The notes: generated by a model not told the origin, from the sequence alone. A stretch of DNA of 64,000 nucleotides from an uncultured Collinsella sp. (GCA_900542315.1 UQMV01000004.1:20865-84864); one strand, 5' to 3'; positions 52,109 to 60,728 are shown, numbered from the stretch's first letter. Program-made: numbers and translations.

Positions 52109-52167
52109 AAACACATGTTCTTATCGAATACATGTTCGATAATACCCGCTCGTCCGGACATCGTCAA
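52109..52167 (-). promoter_or_regulatory. LexA-regulated promoter of the Y-polymerase operon
   Basis: On the minus strand TTGACG (52167-52162), a 17-base spacer and TATTAT (52144-52139) are followed at once by two LexA-type boxes, CGAACATGTATTCG (52138-52125) and GAACATGTGTTT (52120-52109). The GAAC-N4-GTTC pattern of Gram-positive LexA is matched in both, near-perfectly, 18 bp apart. The SOS response would therefore switch the operon on. Confidence 0.87.
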
Positions 52168-52168
52168 A

Positions 52169-52203
52169 ACCTGCCAAAAAGGGACTGGTTTGTTTTGGTA
52201 GGT
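52169..52203. repeat. Hairpin element with AGGGACTGGTTTG loop
   Basis: ACCTGCCAAAA (52169-52179) pairs with TTTTGGTAGGT (52193-52203), one G-U pair. The same words, in a longer stem, recur at 52865-52927. Confidence 0.75.
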
Positions 52204-52320
52204 ATGGCCGTGCGGCTGTATCGGGTTTTAACGCAGCTCTAAAGAGTGCGAAACAGCTCGGAAAACCTCGCTTCGTAGCATGGGCCTAACGATTGATACC
52301 GCCTATACGCACGGAAGGTT

Positions 52321-52854
52321 GTGGAAAAGATGGTCAATTATGGGTTTGGTATGCCGACGCGCCTTGTTGCGGATGGAGACGTGGCTCGCTGGTGCGGACG
52401 ATTGGTCGCTCACTACGGTGGCACCAAGGCGCTGGTTGTGCTGGGTGGAGACAAGCATACGCGCGATGAGCTCGTTTCGGCGGCACTTGGCTCGCTTGAT
52501 CGAGCCCTACTCGAACGTGTACTTTTCCGCTGCGGCTCGGTCGAGGGCGACGGGGGAGACGAGCTGATCGACGAAGCCGTAGCCCTGGCGACCGACGAAG
52601 GCGTGGACTTTGTCCTGGCGATTGGCGATGCCGATACTGCCGGCTTTGCGCGCGAGCTCGCGCGGCGCATGGCGGCGCTCGATGCCGGCGAAGACGGCTT
52701 TGTGCCTTATGGATGCATTGTCTCGGAGGGCAAGGTGCCTGCTGTCGTGGGCACCGGCGAGGTTCCCGTTTTTGCCATTATCGCGCCCGAACTGCTGGAG
52801 GGCATCGGGTCTCCTCTGCGTGAGTTACTCGGTAGCGTCTGCGCCGCGGCCTAA
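52321..52854 (+). CDS. Iron-alcohol-dehydrogenase-like N-terminal domain protein
   Basis: The 177-residue protein resembles only the first half of iron-containing alcohol dehydrogenases: MVNYGFGMPTRLV matches their conserved start, YGGTKALVVLGGDKHTRDEL the nucleotide fold, and VLAIGDADTAGFARELA stands where the coenzyme motif GGGSxxD would be. The iron-binding half is absent and the glycines are replaced, so dehydrogenase activity is unlikely. It could be a decayed gene or a new use of the domain. Start GTG at 52321 or ATG at 52330; GGAAGG lies just upstream. Two related hairpins flank the gene. Confidence 0.6.
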   Translation: MEKMVNYGFGMPTRLVADGDVARWCGRLVAHYGGTKALVVLGGDKHTRDELVSAALGSLDRALLERVLFRCGSVEGDGGDELIDEAVALATDEGVDFVLAIGDADTAGFARELARRMAALDAGEDGFVPYGCIVSEGKVPAVVGTGEVPVFAIIAPELLEGIGSPLRELLGSVCAAA

Positions 52855-52864
52855 TATTTGCCAT

Positions 52865-52927
52865 AAAAGGACGGGTTATTTTTGGTTGGTAAAGCGTTTG
52901 ACCTGCCAAAATAAGCCTGTCCCTTTT
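52865..52927. repeat. Hairpin element related to 52.17 kb
   Basis: AAAAGGACGGGTTATTTTTG (from 52865) through 52890 pairs with 52901-52927 with a few mismatches and bulges. The right arm read on the minus strand, AAAAGGGACAGGCTTATTTT, matches the words of the smaller hairpin at 52169-52203. The element lies about 125 bp before pgi. Confidence 0.72.
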
Positions 52928-53053
52928 TGATCGGTTGCCGTTTGGGGGCCGATTGGCAACGCTCGCTGATTGTAGTCTTGACCTGCGCTAGAATAGTGGC
53001 ATCTGAATGTCCGGGCGCATGGAGGCGTGCGCCCGTATGCTGAGGAGGACTCT

Positions 53054-54748
53054 ATGGCAACTGTTGCCGCACCTATCGATGCTACGTCGACTGCCGCTTG
53101 GAAGGCACTCGAGGCTCATCAGGAGAAGCTCGAGGCCGATGGTATCGACCTCAAGGCCTGGTTCGCTGCCGATGCCGAACGCGTGAACAAGCTGAGCTTT
53201 GACGCCGGTGACCTGCACTTCGATCTGTCGAAGAACCTGGTGACCGATGAGACCGTCAAGCTGCTGTGCGATCTTGCCCGCGAGGTGAAGCTCGAGGAGC
53301 GCCGCGACGCCATGTTCTCCGGCGAGCACATTAACACCACCGAGGACCGCGCCGTCCTGCACACCGCGCTTCGCCGCCCCGCAACCGAGAGGGGCCAGCT
53401 CATCGTCGACGGCCAGGATGTCGTCGCCGACGTGCACGAGGTCCTCGACCGCATGTATGCCTTCGCCGAGCGCGTGCGCTCCGGTGAGTGGAAGGGCGTT
53501 ACCGGCAAGAAGATCGAGCACCTGGTGTCCATCGGCATCGGCGGCTCCGATCTGGGCCCGGTCATGGCCTACGAGGCTCTGCGTCCCTATGCCGACGCCG
53601 GTATCGACTGCCGCTATATCTCCAACATCGACCCCAACGACCAGGCCGAGAAGCTTAAGGGCCTGGATCCCGAGACCACGCTCGTGATCATCGTCTCCAA
53701 GACCTTCACCACGCTCGAGACCCTCACCAACGCCCGCGAGGTCAAGACCTGGATGCTCGAGCAGCTCAAGGCCCAGGGCGCCATCGACGGCTCCGATGAG
53801 CAGAACGCCGAGGCCGTGGCAAAGCACTTCGTCGCCGTTTCCACCGCACTCGAGAAGGTTGAGGCCTTCGGTATCGACCCCGCCAACGCCTTCGGCTTCT
53901 GGAACTGGGTCGGCGGCCGCTACTCCGTCGACTCCGCCGTGGGCCTGTCGCTGATCGTCGTGCTCGGTCCCGAGCGCTTCCAGCAGTTCCTCGAGGGCTT
54001 CCACGCTATCGACGAGTACTTCTGCAACACGCCGCTCGAGAACAATGCCGTTGCGCTGATGGGCCTGCTCAACGTCTGGTACGTCAACTTCTTCGGTTCC
54101 AAGAGCCACGCCGTGCTGCCGTACTGCCAGTACCTGCATCGTTTCCCGGCCTACCTGCAGCAGCTCACCATGGAGTCCAACGGCAAGCATGTCCGCTGGG
54201 ACGGCAGCGCCGTGACCTCCGACACCGGTGAGATCTTCTGGGGCGAGCCCGGCACCAACGGTCAGCACGCCTTCTACCAGCTGCTGCACCAGGGCACCGT
54301 GGTGGTCCCGGCCGATTTCATTGCCTTCGCCAATACCGCCAACCCTGCGACCGACAGCGGCCAGGACGTGCACGAGCTGTTCCTGGGCAACTTCCTGGCC
54401 CAGACCAAGGCGCTCGCCTTTGGTAAGACGGCCGATGAGGTGCGCGCCGAGGGCACGCCCGAGCAGATCGTCCCGGCCCGCTGCTTTGAGGGCAACCGTC
54501 CGACGACCTCGATCTTTGGCGACACGTTGACCCCGTTCGCACTCGGCGAGCTCATCGCCCTGTACGAGCACATCACGTTTGTCGAGGGCACGGTCTGGGG
54601 CATCGACTCCTACGACCAGTGGGGCGTCGAGCTGGGCAAGCAGCTTGCCAAGCAGATCACTCCAGCCTTCCATGACGACGCCGCCAAGGCCGAGCAGGAC
54701 GCTTCGACCCAGGCGCTCATCGAGTTCTACCGCGCTCACCGCAAGTAG
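53054..54748 (+). CDS. pgi: Glucose-6-phosphate isomerase
   Basis: Pgi interconverts glucose-6-phosphate and fructose-6-phosphate. The 564-residue protein has the family motifs VSIGIGGSDLGPVMAYEAL, VSKTFTTLETLTNA, VGGRYSVDSAVGLSL, SNGKHVRWDG, GQHAFYQLLHQG and the C-terminal GIDSYDQWGVELGKQLA. Length is normal for the long bacterial form. GAGGAGGA lies four bases before the ATG at 53054; an earlier in-frame start at 53027 is unlikely. It pairs with pyk in glycolysis. Confidence 0.97.
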   Translation: MATVAAPIDATSTAAWKALEAHQEKLEADGIDLKAWFAADAERVNKLSFDAGDLHFDLSKNLVTDETVKLLCDLAREVKLEERRDAMFSGEHINTTEDRAVLHTALRRPATERGQLIVDGQDVVADVHEVLDRMYAFAERVRSGEWKGVTGKKIEHLVSIGIGGSDLGPVMAYEALRPYADAGIDCRYISNIDPNDQAEKLKGLDPETTLVIIVSKTFTTLETLTNAREVKTWMLEQLKAQGAIDGSDEQNAEAVAKHFVAVSTALEKVEAFGIDPANAFGFWNWVGGRYSVDSAVGLSLIVVLGPERFQQFLEGFHAIDEYFCNTPLENNAVALMGLLNVWYVNFFGSKSHAVLPYCQYLHRFPAYLQQLTMESNGKHVRWDGSAVTSDTGEIFWGEPGTNGQHAFYQLLHQGTVVVPADFIAFANTANPATDSGQDVHELFLGNFLAQTKALAFGKTADEVRAEGTPEQIVPARCFEGNRPTTSIFGDTLTPFALGELIALYEHITFVEGTVWGIDSYDQWGVELGKQLAKQITPAFHDDAAKAEQDASTQALIEFYRAHRK

Positions 54749-54781
54749 TCGCTGCTGTTAACGCATCGCGCCTTATAGTCA

Positions 54782-54814
54782 GGGGCCCGTATCCCATCGG
54801 ATGCGGGCCCCTTT
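54782..54814 (+). terminator. Terminator of pgi
   Basis: GGGGCCCGTATCC (54782-54794) pairs with GGATGCGGGCCCC (54799-54811), one wobble, then TTTGCTTTG. Confidence 0.88.
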
Positions 54815-54889
54815 GCTTTGCCGTGGCCCCGGGGCGCACGGCCTTTAAGGATCTTCGCCGGAGCGTCGCGTGCTGCGAGGGCCCTGCGT

Positions 54890-56194
54890 CTAGAGCTCGG
54901 CCTCCGCATGGCCTCGCTGCGCCTCGGGCAGCTCCCCGTAGAGCGGATGGTCTTCGAGCCTAAAGCGCTCGACCTGTTCGGGAGTGCAGCCGCGCACAAA
55001 GAGCCACGAGCGATCGATCGGCGTCGCCATGAGCGTGCTGGGCAGCGCGTCGGCGCGGTCGGAAAACACCCGGGCACTCTCGGGATCCTGGAACGCCAGC
55101 ACCAGATGCGTGTCGCAGTTGCCCATGATGGAGCGTGCGCGTGCCTCGCCATAGAGCGCATCGAGCTGGTTGGTCGACTGCAGCAGCAGCGTTGCCCAGA
55201 TGTTGCGGCTTCGGATAATCGAGAGCACGTTGTCGATCTGGGGGATCTGCAGATTTGCGAAGTCATCGAGCATAAAGCGCACGGGCACGGGCAGGCTGCC
55301 GTCGGGCTGCCTATCGGCCTCACGAATGAGGCCCATAAACGCCTGCGAAATAAAGAGGCCGGTCAGCGGATCGAGATTGCGGTCAATATCGCTCACGGTT
55401 ACAAACAGGGCGCAGGGGGTGTGTCCCATGGAAGCGAAGTCCACCTGATGGCACTCACGATAGAGCTGTGCCGCACCGTCGAATCCCAGACACATGACCT
55501 TTTCGGCAAGGATGCCGACGATGCTCGCGTGCATGCGCTCGGCATTTTGCGTAATGGCGTAGCGCCGCCATAGCGAGAGGGCATAGCTTTGGGGGTCGGT
55601 CGTGATCAGGTCGTCAAACAATCGACCTGTGGCACCGTCCTGCAGGTGCTCGATCAGCTTGATGACCGAGCTGATCGTCTGCTCGTCGGCGGGTAGCTGT
55701 TCGGTGACGTAGGCGATAAGACACGACAGCAGGTTTGCCGCCGCATGATCCCAAAAAGGCTGGTTGTTGTCTTCGATGGGGCAGATGGCCTTTGCCACCG
55801 AGAGGATGTCCTGCTGGTTGGGCCTGCCGTCCGCCTTGCGGCGAATGTGCCTCAGGGGGTTGTAGCCGCAGCGCTCGATGCCGGGCGCAAGGGCCGGGAC
55901 GGTGTTGAGGTCGGCGAAGTTGAGACATTGCACGCGGTAACCGTGGGCTGCCAGCACGGGTCCCACTTCGCGACAGAGCGTGCCTTTGGTGTCGAGCACG
56001 ATGTAGCTTGCGTTCATTTGCAGCAGGTTGGGCTTGAGGACGTTTCGGGTCTTGCCGGCTCCCGAGGGGCCGATCACAAGTGCATTGTTGTTGAGTCCCG
56101 TTTGGCGGGTGTCGCAGGAAGGCGTTCGATCCTTGGCGAGGATGGTGGACGATGCGGACTCAGATGCGGCGAGACGGCTGGCGAGGTTAGACAT
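54890..56194 (-). CDS. VirD4/TraG-like ATPase (conjugation coupling protein type)
   Basis: The 434-residue protein has Walker A GPSGAGKT (42-49), the family stretch VLKPNLLQMNASYIVLDTKG, Walker B-like FMLDDFANLQIPQ near residue 305 and the arm STNQLDALYG. This is the pattern of type IV coupling proteins of Gram-positive integrative elements, except that no membrane helix precedes the ATPase. Coupling proteins drive DNA to the transfer channel. The ATG at 56194 overlaps the ClpP stop by eight bases and AAGGAGG lies six bases upstream. No relaxase or transfer gene is adjacent, so the role in transfer is inference. Confidence 0.85.
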   Translation of the reverse strand: MSNLASRLAASESASSTILAKDRTPSCDTRQTGLNNNALVIGPSGAGKTRNVLKPNLLQMNASYIVLDTKGTLCREVGPVLAAHGYRVQCLNFADLNTVPALAPGIERCGYNPLRHIRRKADGRPNQQDILSVAKAICPIEDNNQPFWDHAAANLLSCLIAYVTEQLPADEQTISSVIKLIEHLQDGATGRLFDDLITTDPQSYALSLWRRYAITQNAERMHASIVGILAEKVMCLGFDGAAQLYRECHQVDFASMGHTPCALFVTVSDIDRNLDPLTGLFISQAFMGLIREADRQPDGSLPVPVRFMLDDFANLQIPQIDNVLSIIRSRNIWATLLLQSTNQLDALYGEARARSIMGNCDTHLVLAFQDPESARVFSDRADALPSTLMATPIDRSWLFVRGCTPEQVERFRLEDHPLYGELPEAQRGHAEAEL

Positions 56195-56804
56195 GGGCGA
56201 CCTCCTTGGTGGTCGAGAGGATTTCGTGGGCAAAGCCGAGCTCGACGGCGCGCTCGGCCGAAAGGTAGGTGTCTTTTGCAGTGAGGGACTGGATGCGCTT
56301 GGGCGTGAGGCCGCTGCGGTCCGAGAGGATTTGCGTGAGGGTCTTGCGGGTCTGCATGAGACGCCGGCTGGTTTCCTGCAGCGCAAGTGCCGAGCCGCCT
56401 GCCCCCTGGGGGATCAGCGGGTCGTGAATCATGAGCTCTGCATGGGGCGCCATACGGCGATCGTCGCCGCCCATAAAGATCACGGCGCCCATGGACGCGG
56501 CGAATTCCAGGCAGACGGTGCGGATGGGGCACGATGCGAGGCGCATGGCGTCATAGATCGCAAGGCCCGATCGCACGCTTCCGCCGGCGCTGGCGACAAA
56601 TATGGTGATGGGGCGGCTGGGGTCGGTGGCATCGAGCAGGCGGATCTGCTGGCATAGGTCGTGGGCCATCGGGGTTTCGATGTTTCCCATGACGGAGGGC
56701 TCGCGACGGGCGAGCATCTCATCGTAAATGCTGGTGAGCGTGATGCCTCGGGCGGATTCACGCATGGTGAGGGGGCTGATGATGGGGGAATGATTGGTGT
56801 CCAT
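56187..56804 (-). CDS. ClpP-like serine protease
   Basis: The 205-residue protein has the ClpP catalytic set: Ser104 in EFAASMGA, His127 in HAELMIHDP and Asp178 in AKDTYLSAERAVELG, with the chain VASAGGSVRSGLAIYD. ClpP needs an unfoldase such as ClpX/ClpA to degrade proteins; none is adjacent. Position between an unknown gene and a VirD4-like ATPase marks it as an accessory ClpP, as found in some phages and integrative elements. AAAGGAG lies five bases before the ATG, 63 bp after the upstream gene. Confidence 0.9.
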   Translation of the reverse strand: MDTNHSPIISPLTMRESARGITLTSIYDEMLARREPSVMGNIETPMAHDLCQQIRLLDATDPSRPITIFVASAGGSVRSGLAIYDAMRLASCPIRTVCLEFAASMGAVIFMGGDDRRMAPHAELMIHDPLIPQGAGGSALALQETSRRLMQTRKTLTQILSDRSGLTPKRIQSLTAKDTYLSAERAVELGFAHEILSTTKEVAHV

Positions 56805-56867
56805 GAGGACTCCTTTCTGTTGGTTGTGTTGTGGAATAGGATTGTTGCCCGCGGAGGGGCTGGCGGG

Positions 56868-57758
56868 CTACAGGGTTCGTCCGAGCCTGAGATCGAGCTC
56901 GGTTGTGGGGCAGGCTGCCTGTTCGTGCGGCTCGCAAGCGCCAAGGGCTCCAAAGCGATAGAGCGTTGCGGCGGGCGTGGTGTAGGCGAGCCGCAGCTGA
57001 TGCTCGACAGGGGCACATCCGTCATTTTTGTAATGAGCCGCGTAGTACTGCGCGATGCTGGCGTTCATCTCGCTGCCATTGCGATGGCGCTCAAACTGGC
57101 GTCTGCAGGTCTCGATGATCTTTGCTACCGACTTGGGTGCCGTCGCGGGAACAAGGGCGAGATAGCCCTCAAATAGCTCGTTGATGCTCAGGAGGCACAG
57201 CAGGTCGATCAGCGTCCTTATGGCTGCTCCCTCGGCAGAAAAATGCGCGGTCATGCGGTTATATCGGTTGCGGTCGACGATGGCTGCATGGGGTCTTGGA
57301 GTTTTCTGCCCTGTGGTCCCGGGCTTTTGCCGCGCCTGTGTATTGAGCTCGACGTTGCAGCGCTTGAGGCCGTCCAACGGAAGGAACAGTGCGGTGCGCA
57401 GGGTGTTCCGCTTGCTTTCGAGTTCATGACGCTCGTCGGGTTCCCATTCGAGCTTGAGTTTCGTGTCGAGCGCCGTAAGCATATGGGCTAGGCAGCCTAC
57501 GGTAAGAACGTACGAATCGTTGTCGCGTTTTGGGGCATAGGGGTCTGTCAGCTTGCGAATGTCGGGGTCGCCCATGATCTTTGTGCAGCGCTTCAGCAGT
57601 TGAGGGTGGTCGGCCAAGATCGTCGCGAGCGGTAGTGACGCGTAGTTCTTGATGGTCGCGGCGGCAAAGGCGGCGTCATATTCGTTTGCATGTGCTCGCT
57701 CAATGCGGGCATCCAGAATGCTTTTCTTATCGCCGTCTTCAGCGTGGTGGTTTGTCAT
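56868..57758 (-). CDS. Unknown protein, first gene of the ClpP-VirD4 operon
   Basis: The 296-residue protein matches no family I recognise. It is polar and helical, with a basic middle (RQKPGTTGQKTPRPHA) and a moderately hydrophobic part (LIDLLCLLSINELFEGYLALV). The ATG at 57758 has GGAGAAG upstream; the open frame continues 52 codons further and would add a His-rich repeat (HITHGKHITHDNQHINKQ), so the start is not sure. It lies 63 bp before the ClpP gene on the same strand. Confidence 0.55.
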   Translation of the reverse strand: MTNHHAEDGDKKSILDARIERAHANEYDAAFAAATIKNYASLPLATILADHPQLLKRCTKIMGDPDIRKLTDPYAPKRDNDSYVLTVGCLAHMLTALDTKLKLEWEPDERHELESKRNTLRTALFLPLDGLKRCNVELNTQARQKPGTTGQKTPRPHAAIVDRNRYNRMTAHFSAEGAAIRTLIDLLCLLSINELFEGYLALVPATAPKSVAKIIETCRRQFERHRNGSEMNASIAQYYAAHYKNDGCAPVEHQLRLAYTTPAATLYRFGALGACEPHEQAACPTTELDLRLGRTL

Positions 57759-58248
57759 AGCTTCTCCAATCGGTTGATGTTCGTGCTGTTTGTTGATGTG
57801 TTGGTTGTCGTGAGTGATGTGCTTGCCGTGGGTGATGTGCTGACGTTGGGGTGCTATGCGGTTTTCAATGAGCCCGTGAGGCAGTTGCTGCAGGGGCGGG
57901 ATGGAACGGCCCATGCAAGGCGGAAGGCATCGTGCTCAAAATCGAGACAGCAATGCCCTGGGTGCCTCACATGTGGCAGTTACCTCATTAAGTTGTCATT
58001 GCGTTTGGGGTTGTACTTTGCCGATCTTCCTTCTCTTACACGCTAAAACTCAAACTTCATATGCTCGATCTACTTAAAACCGCAACGGCGGTCTTTAATC
58101 AACTTATATGTCGGAACGCGTCTTTGCAAGTACTTTTTTGCGTTTGTTTCAAATGGGGTGGTTTTGCAACTGTCACGCGCCACGCTATGCGAACGTGCCC
58201 CGGCTCGGATAAGATAGTGCGCGATAAAAACGATGCAAGGAGGCATAT
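57759..58248. other. Intergenic region upstream of the ClpP-VirD4 operon
   Basis: The left part holds four GATGT words spaced 18-21 bp (57776, 57795, 57816, 57834), giving a degenerate tandem repeat such as GTGATGTGCTTGCC; on the minus strand it reads as a His-rich extension of the adjacent frame. A TAAGAT box (58210-58215) precedes the HAD gene. The middle is AT-richer and shows nothing I recognise. Confidence 0.45.
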
Positions 58249-59091
58249 ATGGCAATCAAAGCCATCGCGATGGATATCGACGGTACGCTCACCAACGACC
58301 AGAAAGTGATTAGCCCGCGCACGCGCGAGAAGCTGCTCGCGGCGCAGGAGTCGGGCATTAAGCTCATTTTGGCTTCGGGCCGTCCCGCATGGGGACTGCA
58401 CGCCTTGGCGCAGGAACTCGACCTCCAAAACCATGACGGTTTGCTGGTGGCCTTTAACGGTGCTCACGTTGTCGATGCCCAGACCGACGAGGTGTTGTTC
58501 GATCAGGCTATGCCTGCCGACGAATTGCATCGCTTGATTGATCACCTGCGTAATTTTGACGTGATCCCTATGATTTCGCTCGGTCGCGATTTGCACGTCG
58601 AGGACTCGTACCATTGCATGATCACGCTGCCTGACGGCTCGCAGAAGAATATCGTCAAGTATGAGCGCGACGCGTGCGATCTTAAGATTCGCGAGGTGGA
58701 GAGCCTGCATGAGGTCGCTGATGCTTATCCCGTGGACAAGCTACTCACTGCGGGTGACCCGGCCTATCTGCAAGCGCATCACGAGGAGATGTACGCGCCC
58801 TTTAAGCAGACGCTTTCGGGCATGTTTACGGCTGACTGGTACTTTGAGTACACGGCGCCCGGTATCGACAAGGCCCGTGCGCTCGAGGGTGCCCTGCCCA
58901 AGCTCGGCATCGATGCCAGCGAGGTCGTATCGTTTGGCGACGGCCAGAACGACAAGTCCATGATTGAGTGGGCCGGCACCGGTGTTGCCATGGGCAACGC
59001 GGTTGACGAGGTTAAGGCCGTGGCCCAGATGGTGACCGCCAATAACAACGAAGACGGCATTGCGGTGGCGCTGGATAAGCTGCTGGGTTAG
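58249..59091 (+). CDS. HAD-superfamily phosphatase (Cof type)
   Basis: The 280-residue protein is a Cof-type HAD phosphatase: AMDIDGTLTND (nucleophile Asp), ILASGRPAWG, and VVSFGDGQNDKSMIEW. A large cap domain (about 85-200) separates the core. Substrate unknown. AAGGAGG lies a few bases before the ATG. It is followed by a terminator and then another HAD gene. Confidence 0.9.
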   Translation: MAIKAIAMDIDGTLTNDQKVISPRTREKLLAAQESGIKLILASGRPAWGLHALAQELDLQNHDGLLVAFNGAHVVDAQTDEVLFDQAMPADELHRLIDHLRNFDVIPMISLGRDLHVEDSYHCMITLPDGSQKNIVKYERDACDLKIREVESLHEVADAYPVDKLLTAGDPAYLQAHHEEMYAPFKQTLSGMFTADWYFEYTAPGIDKARALEGALPKLGIDASEVVSFGDGQNDKSMIEWAGTGVAMGNAVDEVKAVAQMVTANNNEDGIAVALDKLLG

Positions 59092-59113
59092 AATCGCCGA
59101 TAAAGCATGGTTC

Positions 59114-59139
59114 GGGCGTCCGCTTGCGGGCGCCCTTTT
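59114..59139 (+). terminator. Terminator after the first HAD gene
   Basis: GGGCGTCCGC (59114-59123) pairs with GCGGGCGCCC (59126-59135), one G-U pair and a very tight loop, then TTTT. It ends 16 bp before the next start. Confidence 0.65.
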
Positions 59140-59154
59140 GTTAGGGAGGGTGCC

Positions 59155-59814
59155 GTGTCCGCATTTCCGTTCGATGCCGTTATCTTTGACATGGACGGCG
59201 TCATTGTCGATACCGAGTATTACTACCTGGGCGAGACTGCCGCGTTTGCCAAGGAGCTTGGGCTTAACCTGACTCAAGAGGAGTTGAATGGGCAAATCGG
59301 TACCTCGCATCAGTTCTTCCTGCATATGCTGGTCGATTGGTTTGAGCGCGCTGGAAAGGGACACTTTACCGGCGAGGAGGCGCTGGCCCGCTGGGATGAG
59401 TGGGCGCATAAACGCCCGCGCGATTATCAGACCTTGATCAATCCGGGCGCCGTGGAGACGATTCGCGAGCTCCCGCGTCGCGGCGTTCGCGTGGCGCTGG
59501 CCAGTTCGTCTCCCATGGACAGCATCGAGGAAGTGCTCGATGCGTGCGGCCTGTCGGATGCCTTTGAGTACGTGGTGAGCGGCGAGCAGTTTAAGGAGAG
59601 CAAGCCCGAACCCGATATTTACCTGCATGCGCTGGATCTGCTGGGATTGCCTGCGGACCGTTGCTGCTGCGTCGAGGACTCCGTCCCTGGCATCACTGCC
59701 GGCAAGCGAGCGGGTCTGACGGTGATCGCCAAGCGCGAGGAGCGCTTCGGCTTTAGCCAGGATGCCGCTGACAAGATCATCGACCAGCTGCCGGAGCTGC
59801 TGGAGCTTGCGTAG
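59155..59814 (+). CDS. HAD-superfamily hydrolase (beta-phosphoglucomutase-like)
   Basis: The 219-residue protein has FDMDGVIVDTEYYY, a helical cap, LASSSPMDSIEEVL and EDSVPGITAGKRAGLTVI, typical of the beta-phosphoglucomutase/phosphatase group. It may act on a sugar phosphate. The GTG at 59155 has GGGAGG five bases upstream; longer frames run back into the terminator. It lies 58 bp before the GntR gene. Confidence 0.88.
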   Translation: MSAFPFDAVIFDMDGVIVDTEYYYLGETAAFAKELGLNLTQEELNGQIGTSHQFFLHMLVDWFERAGKGHFTGEEALARWDEWAHKRPRDYQTLINPGAVETIRELPRRGVRVALASSSPMDSIEEVLDACGLSDAFEYVVSGEQFKESKPEPDIYLHALDLLGLPADRCCCVEDSVPGITAGKRAGLTVIAKREERFGFSQDAADKIIDQLPELLELA

Positions 59815-59872
59815 GACTGGCGATGCGTAATCCGCACCGATTATTGATTCCATATTTGCTAGGGGAGGGCAA

Positions 59873-60616
59873 ATGCCATCGACTGAAGGGTTGACCGACG
59901 GAAAAGCGGCAATCCCGCTATATCAACAGGTTATCGATATCATCAAAAATGACATCAATTCTGGTACCTATAAGGCGGGCGCTCGGATACCGAATGAATT
60001 CGAATTGGCCGAAAGCTACAAAGTTGGTCGCGTTACCGTTCGGCGGGCCATTGAGGAGCTCGTGCAGCAGGGCTACCTAACCAAGCAGCAGGGGAGGGGC
60101 ACGTTTGTAAACGCCCCCAAGCTCAAGCGTAAAATCCGCCAGAAGGACGACGTTCAGAGTTTTTCGGACGCCTGCCGCGTCAACGAGATGGAGCCCGGGG
60201 CGCGTATTGTCTCAAGAAAAGTGTTGCCGGCCGATGCTACCGAAGCGCAGTTTTTTGGCGTTCCCGCTGGGTCGGAGCTGATCTGCATCGAACGCGTGCG
60301 CACCGCCGATGGCATCCCCGTGATGCTCGAGAACAACACGTACGTTTATGAAGACAACGCCTTTTTGGCGAAGGCGGACCTTACCGATCAATCATTTTTC
60401 GAGGTCGTGCGCGAACAGACGGGTCGCGGGCCTGCTCGCACCGAGCCGTGCACGCTTGAGATCGCGTGTGCGTCACCCGAAGTCGCCCGGCTGCTGTCCG
60501 TTCCCACGGGAGAGCCTCTGTTTTATATGGAGGCATATTTCTATGACGAGCAGCAGCGGCCGTTTATCATCGGCCGACAGCGGATTGTAGGATCGCGCTA
60601 CGTTTTTGATATTTAG
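59873..60616 (+). CDS. GntR/HutC-family regulator with UTRA domain
   Basis: The 247-residue repressor has the GntR winged helix (PLYQQVIDIIKNDINSGTY, then VGRVTVRRAIEELVQQG and GRGTFV) and a UTRA effector domain (about 95-240) as in HutC/DasR. It sits directly before the carrier and amidohydrolase genes and probably controls them; a palindrome in their promoter (60762-60777) is the likely site. Effector unknown. GGGGAGGG precedes the ATG. Confidence 0.92.
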   Translation: MPSTEGLTDGKAAIPLYQQVIDIIKNDINSGTYKAGARIPNEFELAESYKVGRVTVRRAIEELVQQGYLTKQQGRGTFVNAPKLKRKIRQKDDVQSFSDACRVNEMEPGARIVSRKVLPADATEAQFFGVPAGSELICIERVRTADGIPVMLENNTYVYEDNAFLAKADLTDQSFFEVVREQTGRGPARTEPCTLEIACASPEVARLLSVPTGEPLFYMEAYFYDEQQRPFIIGRQRIVGSRYVFDI

Positions 60617-60631
60617 GACGTTGATCAAGAG

Positions 60632-60669
60632 AACGCCCGGCAGGCTAAATTGCCTGCCGGGCGTTTTTG
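60632..60669 (+). terminator. Terminator of the GntR gene
   Basis: A 14-bp perfect stem AACGCCCGGCAGGC (60632-60645) with 60652-60665 is followed by TTTTG. Confidence 0.93.
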
Positions 60670-60728
60670 CCGTTCGCCGCCGTTGAACGACCGTTCACCC
60701 GAGTCCTCGTAATCTGTCCGAAATATCC

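Noticed and set aside
52321..52854. Complete iron-containing alcohol dehydrogenase
   Set aside because: Only 177 codons are present and the next 170 bp before pgi contain no continuation in any frame.
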